Positions 1 to 5,637 of a stretch of DNA of 6,448 nucleotides are shown here, in pieces (positions within the stretch are counted from its first letter, which is position 1; the number at the start of each line of letters is the position of its first letter). Made by a program: the position numbers and the translations under genes. Origin of the DNA: UBA2943 sp946534895 (GTDB lineage: Bacteria > Bacillota > Clostridia > Christensenellales > Aristaeellaceae); assembly GCA_946534895.1 (NCBI GenBank), contig CAMNDE010000134.1, positions 1 through 6,448 of the forward strand, given 5' to 3'. Below the pieces are notes generated by a model. The model was given only the letters and a program-made list of their open reading frames with translations, was not told the origin of the DNA and made no database searches.

Positions 1-59
1 GCGGCAGAAAACAGGATGAGTGGTTGAAAACTTCTGTGGAGAAATTGATGGCGTTGTGA
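1..59 (+). CDS. possible 3' end of an upstream gene (partial)
   Basis: Reading from base 3, a frame stays open from the window edge to a TGA at 57-59 and encodes the tail GRKQDEWLKTSVEKLMAL. The other two forward frames close earlier, at 16-18 and 25-27. The tail looks like a charged amphipathic helix, as expected for a real protein end. With only 18 codons visible, the protein cannot be identified, and chance openness cannot be excluded. If real, it would be the gene before ychF, with 96 nt between its stop and the ychF start. Confidence 0.35.
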   Translation, partial: GRKQDEWLKTSVEKLMAL

Positions 60-65
60 TAGAAT
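57..65 (+). promoter_or_regulatory. candidate extended -10 promoter for ychF
   Basis: TGATAGAAT at 57-65 matches an extended -10 element: TG, one base, then TAGAAT, one mismatch from TATAAT. No good -35 hexamer is found 16-18 nt upstream; TTGATG at 45-50 is too close. Transcription would start near 72, leaving a 5' leader of about 85 nt before the ychF ATG. The element overlaps the stop codon of the possible upstream gene. This is a weak call. Confidence 0.35.
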
Positions 66-90
66 GCATATTGCGCCGTGATGGGATGGG

Positions 91-108
91 GCTCTGCTTT
101 GTCAGAGC
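91..108 (+). other. short hairpin in the ychF leader
   Basis: GCTCTG (91-96) and CAGAGC (103-108) form a perfect 6-bp stem with a 6-nt loop (CTTTGT). No T run follows, so it does not look like an intrinsic terminator. It lies about 47 nt before the ychF start codon and does not cover the ribosome binding site. It may stabilise the leader or be without function. Confidence 0.35.
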
Positions 109-155
109 TGCCATGCACGGATGGAACAGTGATTTGTTGGAAAGGTTGGAAATCA

Positions 156-1256
156 ATGAAACTGGGGATTGTCGGACTTCCAAACGTTGGGAAGAGCACT
201 TTGTTCAATGCAATCACGCAGACCAGCAATGCACAGGCTGCGAATTTTCCGTTCTGCACAATCGAACCCAATACAGGTATGGTGATGGTGCCGGATGCAA
301 GGCTGGATGTGCTTGCGGACATGTATCATCCGAAAAAAGTGACCCCAACGACGGTGGAATTTGTTGATATAGCAGGCCTTGTCAAAGGGGCAAGCCACGG
401 CGAAGGACTGGGAAACAAATTTCTGTCCCATATCCGTGAAGTCGATGCAATTATCCATGTGGTCCGCTGCTTTGAGGATGATAACATCATCCGGGCGGAC
501 TGCTCCTCGGATCCTGCAAGCGATATAGAATGCGTGAACCTTGAGCTGATCTTTGCGGATCTGGAAACGGTACAGAAGCGTAAAGACAAGACGCTTCGCC
601 TTGTGCATGGCGGCGACAAGAATGCCCAGGCAGAATGCGCGCTTTGCGACCGCATGATTGAACATCTTTCTTCGGGGAAACCGGCACGGATTCTGGAAAT
701 GACAGATGAAGAAAAGGCGATCGCGGACAGCTGGTTTCTTCTGACCACCAAACCGGTGATTTATGCTGCGAATATTGCGGAAGAGGACCTCGGGAAAGCA
801 CCGGAAGAAATTGATAACGTGAAAAAAGTTCAGGAGATCGCTGAGCAGGAACACTCAGAAGTGCTGATCATCTCCGCTGCAATCGAACAGGAAATCTCCC
901 AGATGGAAGAGGAAGAGAAGAAGGAATTCCTGGAAGATCTGGGTATTGGACAAAGCGGGATGGAACGTATGATTACCGCCAGCTATCATCTCCTTGGTCT
1001 GATTTCCTTCCTTACGGCCGGTGAGGATGAGTGCAGAGCCTGGACGATCCGTAAAGGGACAAAAGCACCGCAGGCTGCGGGAAAGATTCATACGGATTTT
1101 GAGAAGGGCTTTATCCGAGCAGAAGTGGTTCCGTTTGAAACACTGAAGGAACTGGGTTCCATGGCAGCCTGCAAGGAAAAGGGACTGGTACGCTCCGAGG
1201 GCAAGGAGTATGTAATGAAGGACGGAGACATTGTATTGTTCCGGTTTAATGTCTGA
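156..1256 (+). CDS. ychF: redox-responsive ATPase YchF (OLA1 family)
   Basis: A 366-residue cytoplasmic TRAFAC-class P-loop protein of the universally conserved YchF/OLA1 family, which binds ribosomes and hydrolyses ATP rather than GTP. Visible motifs: P-loop GLPNVGKS (7-14), Walker B/G3 DIAG (71-74) followed by LVKGASHGEGLGNKFL, and NIAE (206-209) in place of NKxD, the change that gives the family its ATP preference. A coiled-coil insert lies around 130-270 (acidic run EEEEKK near 251-256) and the C-terminal TGS domain covers about 283-366. Cys34 in FPFCTIEPN sits where E. coli YchF has its redox-sensitive Cys35. The start at 156 gives the family's usual length and begins directly at the P-loop strand; AAAGG at 141-145 is a modest Shine-Dalgarno. 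An in-frame ATG at 78 would add 26 residues unlike the family. The next gene begins 17 nt after the stop. Confidence 0.97.
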   Translation: MKLGIVGLPNVGKSTLFNAITQTSNAQAANFPFCTIEPNTGMVMVPDARLDVLADMYHPKKVTPTTVEFVDIAGLVKGASHGEGLGNKFLSHIREVDAIIHVVRCFEDDNIIRADCSSDPASDIECVNLELIFADLETVQKRKDKTLRLVHGGDKNAQAECALCDRMIEHLSSGKPARILEMTDEEKAIADSWFLLTTKPVIYAANIAEEDLGKAPEEIDNVKKVQEIAEQEHSEVLIISAAIEQEISQMEEEEKKEFLEDLGIGQSGMERMITASYHLLGLISFLTAGEDECRAWTIRKGTKAPQAAGKIHTDFEKGFIRAEVVPFETLKELGSMAACKEKGLVRSEGKEYVMKDGDIVLFRFNV

Positions 1257-1273
1257 CGCGAAAGGAAGCAAGC

Positions 1274-2284
1274 ATGGGCCGACTGTCTTATTTTGCAAAA
1301 CGTCTTGTGCGTATCGATACAAAACGCATGCGGGAAACGGTGGCGGTGCTCCGGCAGCGCAGCGGGAAACCGACCCTGTTGCTGCTTGCGGATATGCTGA
1401 TATGCGGTGTCAAATACAATGCCGGTTATATGGACTATAAAATTGCGGAGATGTACCGTCTGAACGGCGAACAGCGGAAAACGGTCATAACCAGGGGCAT
1501 CTCAAATGATATTGTCCGAAGAATGAATGATAAGGCATTCTGGCATTATTTTGATGACAAGGCTCAGTTTAACGAGACATTCTCAAAATGGATTTATCGT
1601 GACTGGCTGAAAATTTCCCGGGAAACATCCGTGAAGGACCTTGAAAAGCTGTGCCTGGCACATGATGCTCTGATCGGAAAGCCGCTGGAGGGGTCAAGCG
1701 GACAGGGGATTATCAAGTACAGTTCCGCAGACTGGGCTGAAGGGGCAGATGCGTTTCTCAGGCGTCTGCTTAAGGAAGACATCGGCATTCTCGAAGAGGT
1801 TGTGGTTCAGCATCCTGATATGGCTTCTCTCTGCCCGACTTCGGTGAATACCTGCCGGATCGCGACGCTTCTGGGTGACAAGGCGCAGGGGATTGTCTAT
1901 GCCTTTGTCCGGATCGGAAACGGAAAAGTAATGGATAACGTGGACTGTGGCGGCATGGCAGCAAGGATTGATCTTGACAGCGGCATGCTGCTGACTGTTG
2001 GCGCTGACAAGGCCGGAAACACGTATGAAAAGCATCCGATGACGGGAACGTCCATCATTGGTTTTCGGATTCCTTACTGGGAGGAAGCAAAGCAGATGTG
2101 CCTCGAAGCGGCCCAGAAGGTTCCGCAGCTTCGTTTTGTGGCGTGGGATGTGGCCATCACGGAAAATGGTCCCACATTTATCGAAGGGAATTCGTTCCCC
2201 AGCCACGCTGTGCCTCAGTTTGCAGCTCATTATCCGGATGGAATCGGGATTCTTCCCGAATTCAGGAAGTTTATTGAGGTATAA
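1274..2284 (+). CDS. sugar-transfer-associated ATP-grasp family protein
   Basis: A 336-residue soluble protein with no signal peptide or membrane segment, resembling the ATP-grasp family often found beside sugar-transfer and polysaccharide genes (Pfam ATPgrasp_ST type). ATP-grasp enzymes usually join a carboxylate to an amine or thiol through an acyl-phosphate; the substrate here is unknown. Supporting residues are IGKP with Lys136, the glycine-rich loop GSSGQG (140-145), a hinge-like EEVVVQHP (174-181) with acidic residues for adenine/ribose contact, NTCRI (192-196), and the metal-binding pair Asp292 (WDVAIT) and Glu304-x-Asn306 (FIEGN). The N-terminal 100 residues are basic and helical. A strong Shine-Dalgarno AAAGGA (1261-1266) lies 7 nt before the ATG. 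The tight spacing to ychF and to the next gene suggests one operon, although no glycosyltransferase or surface-polysaccharide gene is visible here. The fold is fairly sure; the reaction is not assignable. Confidence 0.85.
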   Translation: MGRLSYFAKRLVRIDTKRMRETVAVLRQRSGKPTLLLLADMLICGVKYNAGYMDYKIAEMYRLNGEQRKTVITRGISNDIVRRMNDKAFWHYFDDKAQFNETFSKWIYRDWLKISRETSVKDLEKLCLAHDALIGKPLEGSSGQGIIKYSSADWAEGADAFLRRLLKEDIGILEEVVVQHPDMASLCPTSVNTCRIATLLGDKAQGIVYAFVRIGNGKVMDNVDCGGMAARIDLDSGMLLTVGADKAGNTYEKHPMTGTSIIGFRIPYWEEAKQMCLEAAQKVPQLRFVAWDVAITENGPTFIEGNSFPSHAVPQFAAHYPDGIGILPEFRKFIEV

Positions 2285-2287
2285 GCC

Positions 2288-3088
2288 ATGCTGAAAAGAA
2301 TCCTTGTGATGCTCATGCTGTGCTTTCTGTTTCCGGGGGCTGCACTCTGTGAAGAGGAACTGTATATCGAGGAATTTGTGATCCTTGATGACAGCGGTGA
2401 AGAACGGCCGGATGTCGAAGCGGAAATGCAGGCGAGAAGGGCGGAAAATCCGGCCAGGGAAGATTTTATCGACCGGATTATTCAGCTCGGAAAAGAACTC
2501 TATGAAAAATCCGGCGGAAAAGCTCAGCGTGCACATTACTCCGGAGACATCTATGTGTGCAAGAATTTCACAGTATATCTGTTCCGAAAATGCAGGGATG
2601 ATTTCAGGATGGAAGCATATCCGGATACAACGCTTGTGATTCCGGATAATCTGCCCTCTGCGCAGTGCAGACCCTATTCCTATGGCATAGCATGGAAGAG
2701 TATTGAAGCTTCTGAGGGCAATCCATTCTACGAAGCAGCCAGTTTCAGGTATGACAAGTCCCTGAGCAAGGAAGAGAATATGGAACTGGCGATGAACTTT
2801 ATGCGGCAGGTACAGCGGGGAGACTTTTTTCAGATGTCCGCTGACTATGACTATGGAGTCGGTGCGCATTCTGCTATCATGATTGCTGATTATGATGCGG
2901 AAATCGACAGTGTGCACTGGATGGATTCAAACATGCGCGGAAAAAAAGTGGACGGGATCCGGTACGGGATTGTCCAGTTTGATGAAGTCCGGAGCGTGGA
3001 ATGGTGGGCTTCCTGTTTCTGTAAAAAAGGACGCGGAGCAACGCTTTATCGGCTGCGTGATGACATCATGTATGCAGGAACGCCTTGA
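2288..3088 (+). CDS. secreted protein with probable papain-like (CHAP/NlpC-like) domain
   Basis: A 266-residue protein that I do not recognise by name. Residues 1-21 form a signal peptide: Lys3 and Arg4, a hydrophobic stretch ILVMLMLCFLF, then PGAALC with probable signal peptidase I cleavage before Glu22. An acidic segment (22-60) follows. The rest looks like a papain-fold hydrolase: YVCKNFTVYLFR places Cys91 at the start of a helix as in CHAP/NlpC-P60 proteins, RGDFF (177-181) resembles their GD-x-x-x-F strand, GAHSAIMI gives His194 at the start of a strand, and WMDSN (211-215) could supply the third catalytic or oxyanion residue. It probably acts outside the membrane on a peptide or amide bond, perhaps in the cell wall, but this is inference. 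The start has GAGG at 2276-2279 inside the end of the preceding gene, and only 3 nt separate the two genes, so translation is probably coupled. Extra cysteines (102, 127, 243, 245) could form disulfides. Confidence 0.85.
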   Translation: MLKRILVMLMLCFLFPGAALCEEELYIEEFVILDDSGEERPDVEAEMQARRAENPAREDFIDRIIQLGKELYEKSGGKAQRAHYSGDIYVCKNFTVYLFRKCRDDFRMEAYPDTTLVIPDNLPSAQCRPYSYGIAWKSIEASEGNPFYEAASFRYDKSLSKEENMELAMNFMRQVQRGDFFQMSADYDYGVGAHSAIMIADYDAEIDSVHWMDSNMRGKKVDGIRYGIVQFDEVRSVEWWASCFCKKGRGATLYRLRDDIMYAGTP

Positions 3089-3107
3089 CGGCAGTGGGAG
3101 AAAAGGC

Positions 3108-3135
3108 TTGACAGTCCGCAATGGATCAGTATAAT
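3108..3135 (+). promoter_or_regulatory. consensus promoter of the putative 6S RNA
   Basis: TTGACA at 3108-3113 and TATAAT at 3130-3135 are both perfect housekeeping sigma-factor hexamers, separated by 16 nt. The predicted start is about 3141-3143, just before the 5' strand of the closing helix of the RNA. The -35 begins only 20 nt after the stop of the preceding gene, and no terminator lies between them. No plausible open reading frame with a ribosome binding site follows, which points to a non-coding product. Confidence 0.85.
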
Positions 3136-3141
3136 TCTGTT

Positions 3142-3335
3142 ATGGATGCTTCTGGGGTGTACGGCAGCATTCCGGTTTTCCCCACACTTCACAAAATGGG
3201 AATCTTGTCCCAGCTGATGATGTCATGCCCCCGTCTTCGGACGCCAGGGGACGGCAGATAAGCAGCGGCGGATACCCAGCCCGTTTATCATAGCGGGTGA
3301 AAAAACGGGAGCACCGGCATTCTGGGGCATTCTTT
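3142..3335 (+). ncRNA. ssrS: putative 6S RNA
   Basis: An RNA of about 190 nt with its own consensus promoter and a following terminator. 6S RNA mimics an open promoter and sequesters RNA polymerase holoenzyme. The ends pair: GGATGCTTC (3144-3152) with GGGGCATTC (3324-3332), then GGG (3154-3156), TGT (3158-3160) and CGG (3162-3164) with bases 3314-3322, about 18 bp counting wobbles and interrupted by a T/T mismatch and bulges. A looser region follows, with CCG (3172-3174) and TTTT (3176-3179) facing CGG (3306-3308) and AAAA (3301-3304). A small hairpin, CCCG (3280-3283) with CGGG (3294-3297), sits on the 3' strand of the central bubble, as in known 6S RNAs. The apical stem is CCCC-CGTC, loop TTCG, GACG, bulge CCA, GGGG (3228-3250), extended by GCTG/CAGC (3213-3216 with 3263-3266). 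The 5' stretch TCTGGGGTGTACGGCAGC and the 3' GGCATTCTGGGGCATTC resemble, from memory, the corresponding E. coli 6S strands. Exact ends are estimates. SRP, tmRNA and RNase P signature sequences are absent. Confidence 0.68.
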
Positions 3336-3343
3336 CAGAAAGC

Positions 3344-3369
3344 GGGAATCGAAAGATTCTCCTTTTTTT
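3344..3369 (+). terminator. intrinsic terminator after the putative 6S RNA
   Basis: GGGAATC (3344-3350) pairs with GATTC-T-CC (3355-3362, one bulged or wobble T) around a GAAA tetraloop and is followed directly by seven T (3363-3369). This is a clear Rho-independent terminator. It would end the small RNA and also catch any read-through from the ychF operon, which has no other visible terminator. Confidence 0.88.
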
Positions 3370-3389
3370 GTAAGAACAGGGCTTTGTTC

Positions 3390-3419
3390 TTGACAAGAAA
3401 AACCGTACATCGATATAAT
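3390..3419 (+). promoter_or_regulatory. consensus promoter of the metG T-box leader
   Basis: TTGACA (3390-3395) and TATAAT (3414-3419) are perfect hexamers with an 18-nt spacer. The predicted start is near 3426, immediately before the T-box leader's stem I. The promoter begins about 20 nt after the preceding terminator, so metG is transcribed independently of the upstream genes. Confidence 0.92.
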
Positions 3420-3425
3420 CAAACT

Positions 3426-3630
3426 CGCGTTGATGGAGAGAGTACCATTTCCGAGCGCAAAGAGAACTGCGGTTGGTGAAATGCAGTCGTACAGGGAATG
3501 GGAACATGGCTTCGGAGCTCTGCAGGTGAAGCTTTTAGCCTGCGGCGGGTCGCACCGTTATCTGTAAGATGAGTTAGTTTAAGGGTGGCACCGCGGAGAA
3601 TCCGCCCCTTTACAGGGGCGTTTTTCTTTT
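3426..3630 (+). promoter_or_regulatory. T-box riboswitch, methionine-specific (AUG specifier)
   Basis: A leader RNA that senses uncharged tRNA-Met and permits read-through into metG when charging is low. Stem I: CCATTTCC (3445-3452) pairs with GGGAATGG (3494-3501), and GGAG (3435-3438) with CTTC (3510-3513). The apical part carries AGAGA, then ACTGC (3466-3470) and GCAGT (3483-3487) around the typical GGTTGGTGAAAT loop. The specifier loop has AGTA on the 5' side and GGAAC-ATG-G on the 3' side, so the codon is AUG at 3506-3508 followed by a purine, matching the downstream MetRS. A stem III hairpin pairs GCAGG (3522-3526) with CCTGC (3539-3543). The canonical T-box AAGGGTGGCACCGCGG is at 3581-3596. 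The bulge reads UGGC (3586-3589), where UGGU would match the A73 of ordinary tRNA-Met. The leader ends in a terminator (3603-3630). Confidence 0.96.
3603..3630 (+). terminator. T-box-controlled attenuator terminator before metG
   Basis: CGCCCCT (3603-3609) and AGGGGCG (3614-3620) form a perfect 7-bp stem with loop TTAC, followed by TTTTTCTTTT. A smaller alternative hairpin, GCGGA with TCCGC (3593-3605), overlaps the T-box sequence and the 5' strand of this terminator. Pairing of the T-box in the antiterminator would therefore compete with the local terminator fold, as expected for T-box attenuation. Confidence 0.93.
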
Positions 3631-3660
3631 GGAAATGCAACACGGGAGGAATGAGAGGCA

Positions 3661-5637
3661 ATGGGCAGCAAAGGAACATTTTATATTACTACACCGATTT
3701 ATTATCCGAGCGATAACCTGCATATCGGGCACGCGTATTGTTCGACCGCTGCGGATTCCATGGCACGATTCAAGAAAATGACCGGCTATGATACGTACTT
3801 TCTGACGGGCACGGATGAACACGGTCAGAAGATTGAGCGGAAAGCCAAGGAAAAAGGCGTAACCCCTCAGGAATATGTTGATCATATTGTGGCCGGGATC
3901 AAGGATCTCTGGAAGCTCATGGATATTGACTATGACGATTTTATCCGTACCACGGATGAACGGCATGTGCAGACGGTTCAGAAAGTTTTCCGTCAGCTGT
4001 ATGAACAGGGCGATATCTATAAGAGCGAATACGAGGGCTGGTATTGCACTCCCTGTGAGTCATTCTGGACAGAGCTGCAGCTGAAGGACGGCAAGTGTCC
4101 CGACTGCGGCAGACCCGTGGAAAAGGCTAAGGAAGAAAGCTACTTTTTCCGCATGAGCAAATATCAGGACTGGATGATTGATTATATCCGCGAGCATCCG
4201 GAGTTTATCCAGCCCCAGAGCCGGGCAAATGAAATGATCAAGAATTTCCTTGAGCCGGGACTTGAGGACCTGTGCGTGTCCAGAACGTCTATCCGCTGGG
4301 GAATTCCCGTGGATTTTGATCCCAAGCATACCGTGTATGTGTGGGTGGACGCCCTGACAAACTATATCTCTGCTCTGGGATATGGGACGGATCATGATGA
4401 ACTGTACAAAAAGTACTGGCCTGCGAATGTTCATCTTGTTGGCAAGGAAATTGTGCGTTTTCACTCCATTATCTGGCCTATTATGCTCCATGCCATCGGT
4501 GCACCGCTGCCGAAGCAGATCTTTGGCCATGGATGGCTGGTGATTGACGGCAAGAAAATGGGGAAATCTGTGGGCAATGTGGTGGATCCGGTTATTCTGT
4601 GCAACCGGTATTCCTCTGATGCGGTCAGATATTTCCTCATGAGGGAAATGCCGTTCGGTTCTGACGGTGAATTCACGCTCAAGTCCATGCTGACCAGAAT
4701 CAATGCGGATCTTGCAAACGATCTGGGGAATCTTGTGAGCCGGACCGTTGCCATGGTGGAAAAATACTTTGATGGCTGCATACCGGAAGCCGCTGAGACA
4801 AACGAAGTAGATCAGGAACTCTGGCAGCTGGCACTGTCAACGGCCGGAGAAGTGGAAAAAGAAGTCAATGCGTTCCAGTTTTCTTCCGCACTGTCAGCAA
4901 TCTGGAAGCTGGTCGGCGAATGCAATCGGTATATTGATGTAACAGCCCCGTGGATTCTCGCAAAATCCGAAAATGACAGACCGAGACTTGCCACGGTTCT
5001 GTATACGCTTTCTGAGTGTGTCAGAAGGATTGCTGTCATGATCAGCTTTGTCATGCCGAGAACCCCGGAAAGGATTTTTGCCCAGCTGGGCGTTGATGAT
5101 CCGGAACTCAAAACCTGGGATTCCCTGTGTGATGGGGAATTCAGGCATCTGAAATGCGGTACCAGGGTTGCCAAGGGCGAAGCTCTTTTCCCGAGGCTGG
5201 ATATTCAGAAAGAACTGGAGCGTGACCAGCCTGCGGAAACACCCCAGAAACCTGAAAAGAAGAATGACAAGCACAGCAATGCGCATGCTGCCCCTGAATT
5301 CCCTGCTGAGATTGGTATTGAAGATTTTGGAAAAGTCAAACTGCAGGTGGCACGGGTTATCAGCTGTGAAAAGGTTGAAAAGTCGAAAAAGCTGCTGAAG
5401 CTGCGTCTTTCCCTGGGAAAAGACGGTGAGCGTCAGGTGGTGAGCGGTATTGCCGCATGGTACTCTCCGGAAGAAATGATCGGCAAACAGGTGGTCCTGG
5501 TGGCGAATCTGAAGCCTGCCAAGCTTGCGGGTATTGAAAGTCAGGGTATGATCCTGTGTGCTGCATCGGATGATGACAGCAGCCTGAAGCTTCTGAGCGT
5601 TGAGCCGGGCATGGAAGATGGAGCAGTCATCGGATGA
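3661..5637 (+). CDS. metG: methionyl-tRNA synthetase with C-terminal tRNA-binding domain
   Basis: Class I aminoacyl-tRNA synthetase that charges tRNA-Met in the cytoplasm, for initiation and elongation. The 658-residue length fits the dimeric form with a C-terminal domain. Visible features in order: HIGH (21-24); a zinc knuckle with CxxC at 129/132 and CxxC at 146/149; VWVDALTNYISALG (227-240); the KMSKS loop as KMGKS (299-303) followed by VGNVVDP; the helical anticodon-binding domain (about 340-510) with NRY...PW at 422-431; a charged low-complexity linker (about 520-547); and a Trbp111/EMAPII-like OB-fold tRNA-binding domain (about 552-658) containing QVVSGIA and NLKPAKLAGIESQGM. The start is well set: GGGAGGA at 3644-3650 lies 10 nt before the ATG and the N-terminus begins just before the typical FYITTPIYYPS. 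Expression is controlled by the T-box leader. The last bases overlap the tatD start (ATGA). Confidence 0.99.
   Translation: MGSKGTFYITTPIYYPSDNLHIGHAYCSTAADSMARFKKMTGYDTYFLTGTDEHGQKIERKAKEKGVTPQEYVDHIVAGIKDLWKLMDIDYDDFIRTTDERHVQTVQKVFRQLYEQGDIYKSEYEGWYCTPCESFWTELQLKDGKCPDCGRPVEKAKEESYFFRMSKYQDWMIDYIREHPEFIQPQSRANEMIKNFLEPGLEDLCVSRTSIRWGIPVDFDPKHTVYVWVDALTNYISALGYGTDHDELYKKYWPANVHLVGKEIVRFHSIIWPIMLHAIGAPLPKQIFGHGWLVIDGKKMGKSVGNVVDPVILCNRYSSDAVRYFLMREMPFGSDGEFTLKSMLTRINADLANDLGNLVSRTVAMVEKYFDGCIPEAAETNEVDQELWQLALSTAGEVEKEVNAFQFSSALSAIWKLVGECNRYIDVTAPWILAKSENDRPRLATVLYTLSECVRRIAVMISFVMPRTPERIFAQLGVDDPELKTWDSLCDGEFRHLKCGTRVAKGEALFPRLDIQKELERDQPAETPQKPEKKNDKHSNAHAAPEFPAEIGIEDFGKVKLQVARVISCEKVEKSKKLLKLRLSLGKDGERQVVSGIAAWYSPEEMIGKQVVLVANLKPAKLAGIESQGMILCAASDDDSSLKLLSVEPGMEDGAVIG

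Noticed and set aside
45..65. TTGATG (45-50) as the -35 partner of TAGAAT (60-65)
   Set aside because: The spacing is only 9 nt, too short for a sigma-A type promoter, so only an extended -10 is proposed.
78..155. N-terminal extension of YchF from an upstream in-frame ATG
   Set aside because: The extra 26 residues do not resemble the family, they are encoded across the hairpin at 91-108, and the ATG at 156 gives the standard YchF N-terminus and length.
2336..2353. Lipoprotein signal (lipobox) in the secreted protein
   Set aside because: The residue before Cys21 is Leu (AALC), whereas a lipobox needs Gly, Ala or Ser there; cleavage by signal peptidase I after Cys21 fits better.
1694..2917. 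407-codon open frame on the minus strand
   Set aside because: It lies antisense across two well-supported genes and their junction, its protein resembles nothing I recognise, and its openness is explained by the codon pattern of the sense genes.
3142..3261. 39-codon ORF starting at the predicted transcription start of the small RNA
   Set aside because: It would be leaderless with no ribosome binding site, the peptide shows no recognisable features, and the same bases form the closing and apical stems of the structured RNA.
3142..3335. SRP RNA, tmRNA, RNase P RNA or a metabolite riboswitch
   Set aside because: I found no SRP GGAAG-type helix 8 motif, no tRNA-like 3' end, no RNase P P4 core sequence, and none of the S-box, FMN, cobalamin, glycine, TPP or c-di-GMP core motifs. 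No ORF follows within the transcription unit.
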